Below are positions 46,026-57,926 of a stretch of DNA of 64,000 bases, in pieces (positions within the stretch are counted from its first letter, which is position 1; every line of letters begins with the position of its first letter). The stretch covers positions 57,538,454-57,602,453 of the forward strand of contig CM056742.1 of assembly GCA_029851415.1 (NCBI GenBank), in the 5' to 3' direction. A program made the translations under genes and the position numbers. The notes under the pieces were generated by a model. That model saw only the letters and a list, made by a program, of their open reading frames with translations. It was not told the origin of the DNA and did not search any database. This stretch comes from Eretmocerus hayati (Eukaryota > Arthropoda > Insecta > Hymenoptera > Aphelinidae).

Positions 46026-48834
46026 TATCAAAAGGCGTGGCAGCCCCTTGCTGGCGAGTATATATGAAAGAGGAGAACATGTGAGAGAAAGAGAGAAAGA
46101 GAGAGCGCAGTGCCGCCGTGCCTTATATGCGCTGAGTTGGGCCGTTTTAACCTCACACATTTTTTCGATCTTACTTATTTCATGCTTTTCTGGGTTCAGG
46201 GTGGTCTCAAACCCTCTGGACACGTTATTTCGGTCTCCAACAAGAATATTGGCAAGTCATTCCACCGCTGACAGCATTTAGTGCCAAAATATCTTGCTCA
46301 CTAATTTCGACCCTCCCCAATTTTTTCGCGTCAAGATTTCAGCCGCGTTACGACATTCGAAGTCGAACACAATCGATTGTTGGGGTCGACCACGCAGGGC
46401 GATCGACCGCGAGAACACGGGTGATGTTTTGATGCGGACGCACGTGTAGCAGACGGCGTTATTCCGCTCCAGGAGTAACATGTTGTAACTTTTTCGAATA
46501 TTTTGATTATATTATGTACAGATAACAGCAGCGATTGAATGCCAATTGTTGCAAATCGTAGCACCGCCTGCAGCGAGCTTGCAGAAATCAGTTCTCATTG
46601 TTGGAGGAATGAGAGCCACCTATTGTTGTGGAGTTCCTTGTCTGGAGTGAGAAAGATAAATAGGCCAAAATATGTGTCATTCTTGCTGTTGTGCAGTGTC
46701 AAGAGCGATCTTCAAGAATATTTGGAAAATTTAGAATTTGATCGTGAGAAAAAATGAGTGCCAGTATCAATATACATTTCAGCAGTGTATTGACTTCCAG
46801 TTTCTCTAATACTTCAGACAGACCTAATTCTGGAGCTATAAATTGTGCATCTCAGAGAAAAGTTCATAAACCACTTTAGTTAAAGAACAGTGCGACCAAT
46901 AGAATATCCTTCGTGTTGCTTTTCGTGTCTCAATAAAAACCTGTCAATGTCCAACACATCAAGAAGGATCGTCTCTCATATTTAGATATTGTGAGATAGA
47001 TCAGTCCAATTGATGATTGTCCAAGAACCGTTGTTGTGATATATAAGCACTGATCTCTGATAATGCTCTGTCAACTTTTGAATATCATACTTCCATTGCG
47101 TAATACTCTAATCCAAAGGTCTTAGCTAGACCCTTACTTATATGGTATACGGATTTTACTTTCTTGGGATGCCACTCACATTCTTGCCATATACTTTGTG
47201 AGTGTGATGGCATAGGTTAATTTCTGAGTAGGATTAGAAAGTTGTGCAGGGTTCATCTGTTTCATCAAGAGTATTATGAAGGAAAAGAGGCACACTTACG
47301 CTCTTGGTGGGGAGTGATGAGTTCAAATTAAAAAATTGATTGGTTGAGAAGTCAATAACTGAACAAACTGGATCCATACATCTATCTGGAAGTATCTTGA
47401 GTATCATTTCATCAGAAATCTAAACACATATCACATAATGCTATTGGACCTTCATTCCCCTCAGAATAAGTTCGCACGGATTGCTCTAACTTCTTGATGT
47501 GTTACGAATTACCAATATGCTACATGGAATTTGTTCCAGCTTTTGATTCTTGAAAAACGTTGGACAACAGATGTGGTGTCATAATTCTATGGTTCATCTA
47601 TCAGTTAGTTATTAGTCATTCACTTTGATAGTTAGCATCCTCTCTTGCTAAAGAGTGGATGTGGTTCATCATGCCGGGAATTTCCATCAATCTAGAAGTG
47701 CCTCGCGATCCAAAAACATTCTCTTGCAAGCACCATTACAAGTGGGATTAGAAGTCTTTGATCAACTAAAGTCAATACCATGACCTTATCCCAAGAGTCT
47801 TGCTATCAAAAATACAAAGTTGTACTTCTCCAGATTTTTCTTTGCTCATGATGAAAAAATATTCATCTTGGGATGAAGCACATGAGTCTTGATGAGGATG
47901 AGGATTTATATGGATGAGATACATAGAAGTTTTTTGTGTTTTCCTGAATGCTACTATTTACAGCATGTTTCTCAAACTGAGAATATTCAGTCATTACCAT
48001 AGCCAAGTGTTGAAATCTTCCCCCTCCCACTTCACTCTTCCCAAAAGTCTAACTTGGCGAGTATGGCCATCCTTTGTCTCTGAAATTTTATCTGGGATCT
48101 AGAATTGAATTTCAACTCTTGAGGGTCATGGGATCAGGGGAAACATGTCGAGTAACTATTCAGCAGAATTCGGCAAAATGTAAACATGAAACAAATGGGA
48201 AGACAATAAAAAATATTAATTTCAACTCTTGAGAGTCGTGAGATCAAGAAAAGTATGTCGAGTATTTGTTTTGCAAAATCTGAACGTGAAACGCATGGAG
48301 AAGGATTGATTACATTACGATTTGACTTTCTCGGTAATTTTGACTCAACTTGAGTTACTCACTATCTCTACTGATTTTTAAACTAAACCGATCAATGCTA
48401 GATTGAATTTTCTTGTTTCCTTTTCTCCTCAATGGTCTGAATGAATGATTATTTCCATTAAATTTCGTAGGTGAAGAAGATGGTGAGAAACTCGAGTTGA
48501 GTCATAATTACCGAGAAAGTCAAATTGTAATGTAATCAATCCTTTCCTATGCGTTTCACGTCCAGATTTTGCGAAACAATTACTCGACATACTTTTCTTG
48601 ATCTCACGACTCTCAAGAATTGAATATAATATTTTTCATTCTCTCCCCCTTTTTTCCATGTTTGAGTCTTGCTAAATTTTGCTGAATAGTTACTCGACAT
48701 GTTTCCCCTGATCTCATGACCCTCAAGAGTTGAAATTCAATTTTTGATGCCAGATAAAATTTCAGAGGGATAGGATGGCCATACGCGCCAAGTTAGACTT
48801 CTGGAAAAAGTGAAGTGGGAGGGGAGAAGTCGTT
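46026..48834 (+). repeat. R2 repeat, copy b
   Basis: Diverged same-orientation copy of 37821-40692. It has an extra GA-rich insertion near 46080-46105 beside the TATA-like word and ends in hairpin H8. No long frame. Confidence 0.8.
48015..48834. repeat. Hairpin H8 at the end of R2b
   Basis: Inverted arms of about 360 bp with outer ends CCCCCTCCCACTTCACT and its complement AGTGAAGTGGGAGGGG. The equivalent of H7. The arms contain the same ACTCAAGTTGAGT and CTCAAGAGTTG words. Confidence 0.85.
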
Positions 48835-49196
48835 CTATCCATGGAATCATACACTGTAACTAACGTTTCATTAAGTAGGGATTGGAAGTTAATTCTTACA
48901 TTTGATTTCGGCTCTCAATCTCATGAGCGAGAATTCATCGGGATGTTGCAAAAACCGCGAGGATATTATTTGCTAAGTTCACCAATCAGCGACAAGCGCG
49001 GGAGAAGATTAAGCATGAACTTTTAATAAAATCAAAGCTCATCCGCGCTTAATCCTTAATCAACACTGGGATAGTATTTTGGAGCCACCAAATTTGGATC
49101 TCAGACTGAAACGCTAAAACTTCTTCCAGCGCCTCTGAGGCTTCATGTAAACTTGTACACTCACCAATAATCTGCACTGACCCTATTGTGACGGTC

Positions 49197-49305
49197 AATA
49201 ACCGTTCGAGATCTTCCTTTTCACTCGCACTTATTGTTTATAGTGCGAGTGCAAGTGAGAAAAGAGACCTCGAACGGTCATTGACCGTTACAAATGAGTC
49301 AGTTC
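49197..49305. repeat. Short strong hairpin, about 109 bp
   Basis: GTGACGGTCAATAACCGTTC at the left pairs with GAACGGTCATTGACCGTTAC at the right. Pairing continues through CACTCGCACT and AGTGCGAGTG to a loop of about 10 bases. Arms are about 50 bp with few mismatches. It could be a small MITE or a precursor-like RNA hairpin. Confidence 0.7.
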
Positions 49306-50297
49306 AGATCGTTGGAGAGTGTCCTATGAATTCTTGCAAATTTTACTGTTCGAAAATTTTTTGAGCGATTTCCTTCAGAATATCGGTAGATTGGGTACTC
49401 ACAGTCTGCCAACCGCAAGAGTGAGAGAATTGTCTGCTGCCTATAATACGGTATATATACTTATAAGTATACATTAGGGAGTGTATATATCGTAGCCCGC
49501 CGCACATATGCTGCCACAGTATGCGACGAGGCTATCTATTGAAAAGTATACCCATATTTATCGCGTGACGATTTTTCGTCACAAAATGGCCACGAAAGCA
49601 TGTCAGTCACGTGATCGCTCTGCGATCTCACTCCTCACCTAACGGCGGGGAGGAAACTCCGTTCCATAATTTGTTTTTGACGATGTTCCCTTTTTGGGGT
49701 CCAATGGCCAATTTGAAAACTACTTGTATTAACAGATCCATTTAAAGAGTGAATTGCAATTTCTCATATGGTTCTTTTCAAAATCTAGGAAATTTGGCAT
49801 CAGCCCAAGCTACAAAAGTGATTATTCCGGAAATTTCTGGTGGGACCATAATAGTTTCCCATTTATGTTTATACAGACTCTGAAGATTGTCGGAGTTCGG
49901 GATAATTTTTTCATAACTTTCTGTACAAAGATTCCCAACGGGGAAACAAATTCAGGCCCACGTGCTAAAATCTTACTACGGTAGTTGGAGCGTCACAGAA
50001 TTTCACAGTGTTAATTCAGGATAAGAATGTACTCTATTGAGAGTCAAGGAAACACATAATGGACAGTATTGACGGAATTTTATAAGAAACGGAGTTCGGA
50101 CTATTCACCACATCAAAATGATTAAAGGTTCTCAATATCCAGAAAGTTAAAGAGGATTATTGGGCATTAGCGAATAAGACAAGCCACCACATGTCTTATG
50201 TCTCGATGTAGGTCTAGATATACAGACGTCGTCCATAGTCTCGTGATTCGGTATCATTCCGAGTTCGAAAAACTAATCCACACTTGTGATACGAGAG
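49306..50297. other. No gene seen
   Basis: Between the hairpin and the transposase pseudogene. Short frames only. Confidence 0.45.
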
Positions 50298-51496
50298 TTA
50301 ATTATGATGGCGTTCCACAAATTTTCCCAAATTGCTGATTTTCATGGGGAGTTCAAATGCATCTTGACAATTTGTGAGGATTGTGATGTCTGGAATCAGG
50401 ATTTTGAGCAAGACCTCAGTAGATTTCTTGAACAAAGTGGGCTTTTCTGCTAATCTAGTTCTAATCTTTTCGACAGATCTCAAGTTTACAGTTTTTCTGC
50501 AATCTACTCCGCCACTGAGCTGCGGGCAATAGTACATGATGTTTGGAATACCACTTGGTGCTCTTATTCCTTTCTGCTTTCCCATGCGATGCTCATTCCA
50601 CTCTATGCTCGACCTCTTCAGATCGTCTCTGATAACTCCTCCAAAGCAGTATCTCAAGATCTCGATGTGGCTCATGTCAGACCGATCCAATATTCCTTCT
50701 ATTTCCATTGTTTTGAAAAGATCAATGTAGAAACCAAGTGTAGAGTTTCTGAGTTGCTTCCAATACTTTTCGATACATTCATTTGCAGTACTTTTGCCCT
50801 TCAAGAAGCAGTTGTGCTTTTCCTCGTCATCATTTTGCTGTCTCAAAACTCGCATAATGACCTCAATCACTTGATTTTCTGTGCCTCTATCAATCCTCGC
50901 TTTACTTGGTATGCAGCCATGTTCAGTTATCGCATCCAGCAAATAACTGGCAATGACATTTGGATTATTGTTGGTTTTGCACATCCTCATATAGATGATT
51001 CTTTCAGAATAACCACTGACAGCAAAACCATACTTCTTCAACTTATCTAAGCCATCAAAATGCTATGAATCATTGGGGCCCCGGACCACGTAGAGCCATC
51101 TTTCGAGCCTGTATCTAGACCTCCTCTCAATTCCCTCTGGATTGACGACCCTCATTATCCCAAGAACAGTTTCTTGATAAACTTGTAAACCATAGTCTTT
51201 CTTGAGCCTCTGGTACATTGGTCGGGTATACCCGAGACTTCTCCCTAGCCCTCGAGTTTCTTCATATATGGCAGTTACAATCGAGGGGATGGGTGGAAAA
51301 AGGGCGTAACCGCCATTATGCCCTTCTCCTGGATACTGCTCTTTTGAGCCTCCGTACCAAGATCTACCACCCCCCGAAATCCGTTTTTCGAAAGACCCCA
51401 AAAACGGTCTGGCAGATAGAAGGGCGTAACCGCTATTACGCCCTTTTTTCTGCCCGATAAAAGGGCTTAATGGAGCTTGAGCTCTTTTCATCAGCA

Positions 51497-51660
51497 AAAT
51501 GATTGCACTTATGCCCTTTTTCCGAATATCACGACAGTTACGCCCTTTTGTCGGGAAAATTATTGCACTTACGCCCTTTTTCCGAATATCACGCCGGTTA
51601 CGCCCTTTTATAGGGAAAATTATTTCACCTACGCCCTTTTTCCGAATATCGCGCCATGGC
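51497..51660 (+). repeat. Three tandem units of about 62 bp
   Basis: Each unit reads ATTGCACTTACGCCC...TTTTTCCGAATATCACG...TTACGCCCTTTT...GGGAAAATTA. They lie at the left subterminal region of the 51283-53403 element. Confidence 0.75.
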
Positions 51661-52499
51661 GCGTGGAAAATACAGATGCAAGGCCCCGCGAGTCCTGTTT
51701 ATCTTCGAAAGCAGAGTGACACCCACTGCTAAGGGGTGTCGAGTTAGGCCTCGATGGATAGAATTTCGGTCAATTTAGGGTTTCAGGGATCAGCAAATGT
51801 AAATTTCAAAGTGGTAAGGAACTTTCCATTGATTTCTTGGTTGATCAGATTTTCTTCATATTTACAAATGATTTGATCAATGTCAACCTGTATAATCAGA
51901 ATATATACGAATGAATCAGTATAAATATTCACCGATAGTAGCGAAGTCCTATTTCGCCTGGGAAATTCCCGAAAATGAAGTTAGCTTACTATTTATTTGT
52001 CACTAGAGTCGCAAAATTTAATTTTGAAATGATTTTGTGAAACAAATACACCTGAATGACCTTTTAGAGCTCGACTTGTATAAATATTCCGAAAACATGA
52101 TTATCTTCCCTTAGGTCGTTAATGGATCTTGAGCACTTTCTATGGGTTATTCTTCAAAAAGACTCCAGTACCTTATGTCTTTAATGTCGATTCCCCAACT
52201 GTCAACGTCGGTTGATGGAAATATGTGTAAATCACTACTTTTAGTAACTTTTAAAACAGGTTCTTGATCCCTCTGCTTTTGATTGCCATAAATGTTTTGG
52301 CATTTCCTCCCTCCAAGAGTTGACCCATTCCTAATTTCATGAAACCTAACTTTTTCTCCAAAAAATACGATGCTGTAATCGAATCTCACGAGCGCTTAAC
52401 AACCATTATTGAATTCATAAAAGGCCTAATTGCTGCCAAAACATTTCAAACGGGCGTCACCACGATGATTTGAGCTTCAAAGGGCTCCACCGACACCAT

Positions 52500-52700
52500 T
52501 GATTCCAGAAAGGGCGTCACTGCTATGATGGAAACTCAAAAGGGTGTAACCGCTACGATGAATTTTCAAAAGGGCGTAACTGCCATGATGAAATTTCAAA
52601 AGGGCGTAACTGCTATGATAAAATTTCAAAAGGGCGTAACTGCTATGATAAAATTCCAAAAGGGCGTAACTACGGTCATTCTTTTCAAAAAGGGCTTAAT
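52500..52700 (+). repeat. 30-bp tandem repeat, about six units
   Basis: The unit contains AAAAGGGCGTAACTGCTATG with a following ATAAAATTTC. The period of exactly 30 keeps frame, so it reads as a decapeptide repeat (QKGVTAMMKF-like) through 52791. The low complexity and its place inside the element argue against a real protein. Confidence 0.85.
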
Positions 52701-53601
52701 TGCACCCAAAAAATTTCAAAAGGAATTAACTTTTCCCTCAGCCCGACAGGATTTGGAAGAAGGACTTAAGTACCTGACTGAAAAGATTTAAAAGGGCGTA
52801 ATTACTCTGTAACAGCGCGTAAGTGAGGTCGGATCTGGAAAAAATGGCTTAATTACCAAGGAAAAATTTTATAAAAATCCTCCAGAGCCTGGCAACGCTT
52901 TTCCACCTAATATAACGATGAAAACATGTTGTTTTATCTTCAAATTGAGTGTTTTCACCCTTCCCTAGTGAAAAAAAATTTCTCGTCATTTCCACACGAC
53001 TGATGGAAGCTTTTTGTGTCCATAGAACCGTGGAGCATGAATCGAACCACCCCTTAGCAATCAGATATCTTTCAAAACATGCATGCCCAGGAACACTCTC
53101 AAAAAATTTGGAGGCGATTGGACTTGATCTCGAGATTTTATACCACTTTTTGTGAGGAAGAAAGACCGAAATTTGACCCTGTATTCGGAAAAAGGGCGTT
53201 ATTGCATTTTTTGGAATTGTCGAAAAGAGCTCAAAATCAAATTTTATCTCCCGGCTCGGGTTGGGCTATTTCGAGAATGTTATTTTTTTCGAAATAAGTG
53301 AGGTTTACTCGTCCAATTATGTCTGTATCGGTTTTTATTAAGTTTTCATTGATTTTCTCAAAATGACCGTTTTGCAATTACGCCCTTTTTCCACCCACAC
53401 CCTCAATCAGTTCGAGGGAGCTCTCCTCAATCAACCTTCTGCGTAAGCCCATCGATTCCAGAAGTCGTTTGAGTTGTCGCAGACTTATATTGATGACATC
53501 TTGAGCACGCAATAATGCGACGATCTCTTCGTAATAGTATCTTGATTTATAAAGCCATTGAACTTTTGAACGTAGGTACAACTCGTCGTCATTTTGGAAA
53601 T

Positions 53602-53675
53602 CTGCAAAATGTAAAATAAGCTTTTATGATAGTGTCTAATCATTCGATCTCGCACAATACATCATAGACGAGTAC
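53602..53675 (-). other. Spliceosomal intron in transposase gene
   Basis: 74 bp, 5' site G|GTACTCG, 3' site CATTTTGCAG|A. It removes a stop codon right after exon 1 and splits an Asp codon in phase 1. Confidence 0.7.
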
Positions 53676-53889
53676 CATCGTTCGTTGAGAACTTATAAGT
53701 CTTGATGTAAGGGACCAACTTGAGAACTCCCCCTTCGTTCAGAGTTACATCAACTTTGCCATTCTTGAGGTACTGTAGGCCTACTGCCGCAGGAAAGAAA
53801 ATCTGGAGACTTTTTAATGGGAACTTCAAGCCAGAGAGGTCGAAGGATATCGCCTCAGCATTTTCAGACGCAACTTGAATGGTAATCAT

Positions 53890-56649
53890 AGCGGATGATT
53901 CCAAGGGTTGACAATTTACTCACAGCGGATCGGTTGCATACCTGGTCAAAAGATTAGAACTTCATAATCGAAATTTGAAACGCTGACATTGAAAATAAAG
54001 CCACCTGATCAAGCGATTGAGAGTGCTCCCCAGTTGTTTTGGCGCCATCATGTGGTCAAATCGCTATATTATGAACGAATAATCAATCGAATAACTTCGA
54101 GTAGGAAGCTATATGTCGTCACCTACGGAGGATTTTCTGCTAATTTTTGAGAAAATTTTATCAAAATCAGTGACTAATTGAGCTCATGGACTTGGTGAAC
54201 AATTTTCTGAGAATTGTGAAACCTAGCTTCCAATTGCCACCAAGTCAACGAGCTCAATCCTGCACCTATTTTGATGAAACATTTTTTCAATCCTAAGAAA
54301 AGTTTTCCGCAATAGGTGACATATCTCATTGTGCTCAAAGTTGTTTGGTGAGTTATTCATTTACAAAATACGAATTCGACTGCAAGATGGCATCACGGTC
54401 GTTCTGTCCTCGGAATTGGAGAGCACTCGTATCAAGTAGTCATCATTTAATATTCATCATCTCGAGCACAAGAGAACTCCACAGTGTATTTTATATCCAT
54501 AGATTTAGATGAGCATGGATTTGATTGTCTTAAGCCGGAAATCTTTCCGAAATCGAATGGGAGGTATCGCAGTTCGTGAGATTCATTCTAGTTGACTCAT
54601 AGAACACTCATAGGCCACCAGCGAGGGAAGAGCTAGCTCATATCTCGAACCCGCACTTCCTCGGGGAGGCAAGCTCATGTATATTGATGGTAACTCAGGA
54701 AAATGTGATAATTTTGATAAGGTGAAATTACCAATTTAGAAGCCAGTATTGGAGATGTTTCTATTCTCATGGAATCGTGAATTCTGAGTAATCAATTTTC
54801 TGTAATGTAGAGTTGTATTGGTAAGCCGAGACTTCCTGCAGAGATGGGTATGCAGGTTGAGTATTATGAAGCGCAAATCAAAGACCATAGCGGATCGTAC
54901 CTGCATGGAAGCGCATGTGTGACCTGGAGTGGGCTCCACGATTCGAAGACGGGTACAGATGTTGGAGCAAAATCTCACTCGATTGATAGCCACTTGTTTG
55001 CTGTGGGAACAAAAAAGATCATCTCCTCGATCTCTTGCTGAACGATCCACATATACCAAGATCATTGATGGTATTTTGCACAAGCAAAGTGGAATGATGA
55101 CTTTTAAATACATAGATCAAGTTAGATGAACATACTGGGAGCGTCTTCTTTCATCCAAAATTACTAGTTCTCGCAGTGATGAAATTAATGAACTGGTGGA
55201 TTTGCGTGGCAAAAAAATCTGGTATGGATGGAAGAGGAGTATGATCATCTGTGATCTCTACATTATTACGACCCAAGGAAGTGGAAGGCCTAGGAATGTT
55301 TTACGAGGGAGGCCTTCCCTCGAGCAGAGCTGCTACCACTCTGCCTTTGAGATCGGGGGAAAGAGACCCGTGCAGTGGAAACTGTACATTCAGAGGTTAG
55401 ATCGTTCTGGGGTTATTCCCCTACAGGAATGCCTTCTCGGTCCGGCTCTTTCGCTCATACCGGCATACGACGTTTGTCGCCGAAATATGTTTCTTAAATG
55501 CTGACAATATGAATTGGGCTGGAAATCACGATTCGGGGTTATAGATTAAACATCGAAGCTTCATCATATGCGATTCTGAGTGTGTGAATGTAGTTATGTG
55601 AATACGGGTCCCGGATGAAAAACAGTATCTGGGCCCGAGAAAGAGAAACTGCGAGAAAGGTGAAGAACGGGCTACTCGATCGTATTAGAGAGGAATACGT
55701 GGGTCTGGCTATAGCAAGGGGGCCTGCATTCCGGTTTGCGGTATGGACTGGTATCTGTCCGGAAGATCTCGGTTTGAGCCCGTGCATTTCTCTCTCTCGA
55801 ATGCACAGTTGTTAGGCTTGCTTTTGCTGTTTCACTATATTGTCTTGCTTTTGGGATGGTCGGCTGTCGTTGGTGATTTCGAATGAGATTCTCGAGGCTT
55901 TAGGTGTCATGTCACGCACTGGGTGAAACTTGGCACTTTTGTCATTTCAGTTGATTCGATTAGATGGAATTCTGCGGATCACTCGGCTCGCGATTTGCGA
56001 CGCTACTGACACTTTGTCTGGTCTACCGGCTGGAACTGAAGTTAGTTCGATGAGATGACTGAGATTACTGACTTGAGTCTTCAACTGACCCGCTTTATAT
56101 ACATTTCTTGCATAAAGCGGTGCTGAAGTGAGTTGCCGCGAAAGTGGCTTCAAACTGCACTGCTTATGAATTACGGGAAAATGATGTGAGTACATGCGCC
56201 GGGAAAGATTGGTTGTCACATAAATACCCGCGCTGTAATGATTTCGAGAATGTTGATGGAGGGTTCGAGTCTCCGATTGTGCAAATTGCAGAGAGATGAT
56301 ACGAGTGTACGCGACGGCTCTGTTTAGATTGTCACATAAATATCCGCGCTGTGATGATTTCGAAGATCCTAATGCAGGAGTTGAGTCCCAGTCCTTGCGA
56401 GTCGCGTCGTGTCTTCGTCAAATCGGGGAAAGATCTCCGGTGAAACGCGTTATTGCTCGAGGGTCTTCCAAGATGTGGGCGTTTGAGATTGCAAAATTAT
56501 GCCTCCGGAATATTGTCACTTCACACCCTCCTCTCCTTGGTCTCGAGATGTCCTCATCACGACAGTGTGTGGTGTAGGTGTGTGTTTACTAGGTACAGAA
56601 TGGTTACATATTTTGGTCTGAAGGTCTAAGATACATCATATGTATATGA
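53890..56649. other. No recognised gene
   Basis: Frames of up to 125 codons occur in both orientations, for example 55196-55504 plus and 54736-55113 minus. None shows a domain. A tandem duplication of about 119 bp is at 56214-56370. Confidence 0.45.
56214..56370 (+). repeat. Tandem duplication, period about 119 bp
   Basis: TGTCACATAAATACCCGCGC TGTAATGATTTCGAG recurs as TGTCACATAAATATCCGCGC TGTGATGATTTCGAAG. A B-box-like GGTTCGAGTC lies between, but no tRNA fold was found. Confidence 0.6.
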
Positions 56650-56850
56650 GTTATTTCGGAGCATTTCGGCCAGAGGCATCACCAGGGGGGTCTGGGAAAA
56701 ATCCCAAGGAAATTTTTTCCATCGATTTTATATTTAAAAGTTACAAAAAAATTTCTTTGCGATTTTTCCGAAGCCCTCCACGGGCCCTAGAGCCCTCAGA
56801 AGGTCTATTTTTGGCCCTTTTCTGGCCTATTCCTGGGAAATCATAGCTTC
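56650..56850 (+). repeat. Dispersed repeat copy, related to 960-1165
   Basis: Plus-strand partner of the repeat at the left end of the window. CACCAGGGGGGTCTGGGAAA begins the shared block. Confidence 0.5.
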
Positions 56851-57025
56851 GGCTAGACTCAATCTTTTTTCACGTAGTTGGGCGCATTTTCTTCGTTAAG
56901 ACTAGCACTCTTAAAAAAAATAGTCCGGAATCAATCATGCAGCCTAGTAACTTCTAGGAGCAATTTGCTGAGAGCAGATTTTAGCGATTTTTGGGCCTGC
57001 TTCAGAGCGATCTAACTCCTACTAG

Positions 57026-57113
57026 ACATGTGACAATCGACTTCTGCAGGTAGTCATTTTGAAGGTCTTGAAAAAACCTACAATTTGACCACCTGCAGAA
57101 GTCGATTATCGTA
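57026..57113. repeat. Small inverted repeat
   Basis: GACAATCGACTTCTGCAGGT and ACCTGCAGAAGTCGATTATC form ~25-bp arms around a ~35-bp loop. Confidence 0.6.
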
Positions 57114-57751
57114 CTTTTCACAGGAGCTATAGCCGATACAAGTTGAGCAGTTTTGTAAAAACGCCAAACTTTGAGTTCAATCTGAAAAAATCATTCCTTT
57201 TATTCGACCCCAAACCTGTGCGAATATGTTCTTTAAGACAAGCACTAACAATATTAAGAAGAATCTCGGTAGGGAAATCATCTCCTGATTTTTGGCTTTC
57301 GTTCAAAAATACAGTTTTTTGACTTTCTGTTTAGAATGCCGACATAGGCATGGCTCGCATATGCTTCCATCTGAGTTGTTCTGCACCAATCTGGGTGGAA
57401 TTACTTCCCAAAGTACCCCCAAATATGTGTAAGAACTTCCGGAGGCGATTCTCAAGCCAGAAGCGAGCTGGAGGTTCAATCCATTAGGTCCAAAATGGGC
57501 ATTATTTCGTCTAATTTCGGGCAGGCGAGCGAGGGCTCGATTTCCCGTGTTTCTGCTCACAAACGAGACGAGTGGCTAGAATGGGGATTCAAACATGTTT
57601 TCTCAACTCAAAATGACCATCTAGATACGATCTCGGGGTCAATTCGTGCCTAGGATATCATCCAATCCTCAAACGGCGTTAAACTCCGTAATAACAGGTT
57701 TTGCGCCTCTACTGCAAAATGACGATGATTTATGCCAAAATACATTTGGTA

Positions 57752-57926
57752 CAGGCAAACCTCCGTATTCGCGGATTCCGTATCCGCGTTTTTCGTTATT
57801 CGCGGACAGGTGAATGATCGTTCATCTGAATATTTCCATAAGAAATATGCTTCAGTATTCGCGGAATTCCGTATTCGCGGTCAATTTTCTCAGTACGTAA
57901 CCCCCGCGAATACGGAGGTTCGCCTG
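57752..57926. mobile_element. Tc1/pogo-like MITE, 175 bp, TSD TA
   Basis: Ends CAGGCAAACCTCCGTATTCG and its complement CGAATACGGAGGTTCGCCTG are flanked by TA on both sides (57750-57751 and 57927-57928). Internal GTATTCGCGG words repeat in both orientations. The TA duplication and CAGGCRAACCTCCG-type ends suit pogo/Tigger-like elements. Confidence 0.85.

Larger units (their letters stand above)
51283..53403. mobile_element. DNA element with GGGCGTAA subterminal repeats, 2121 bp
   Basis: Ends are inverted and share GGGTGGAAAAAGGGCGTAA. The 5-bp duplication CAATC flanks it (51278-51282 and 53404-53408). About 20 copies of GGGCGTAA or close variants, in both orientations, crowd both ends. Removing the element and one CAATC rejoins the transposase reading frame. 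It encodes no recognised protein; an 80-codon minus-strand frame at 52147-52389 is unassigned. It is probably nonautonomous. The superfamily is uncertain: 5-bp duplications with GG-starting ends fit none that I can name with confidence. Confidence 0.85.
50298..53889 (-). pseudogene. Spliced integrase-like (DDE) transposase, broken
   Basis: A minus-strand gene of two exons. Exon 1, 53889-53676, has an ATG and encodes a small beta-rich domain with SLQIFFPAAVGLQYL, resembling the TDP-43-type N-terminal fold. An intron at 53602-53675 has GT...TTTTGCAG borders. Exon 2 runs from 53601 with a helix-turn-helix-like ISLRQLKRLLESMGLRRR, is interrupted by the 51283-53403 element, and resumes at 51277 with LGYTRPMYQRL. 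Catalytic residues of an rve-type core are visible: D in HFDG (51054-51056), D in RIDRGTEN (50889-50891), E in NECIEKYW (50769-50771). A TAG at 51063-51065 stands where relatives have Trp (GPN-W-H). The exonic length without the insert and one duplication is 1392 nt, exactly 464 codons. This family is widespread in invertebrates and fish. It is a pseudogene by nonsense and insertion. Confidence 0.85.

Noticed and set aside
52525..52791. Decapeptide-repeat protein
   Set aside because: The 30-bp period keeps any frame open. The block lies in a nonautonomous element's subterminal region.
56230..56280. tRNA gene (GGTTCGAGTC B-box-like word)
   Set aside because: No acceptor or anticodon stem can be formed around it.
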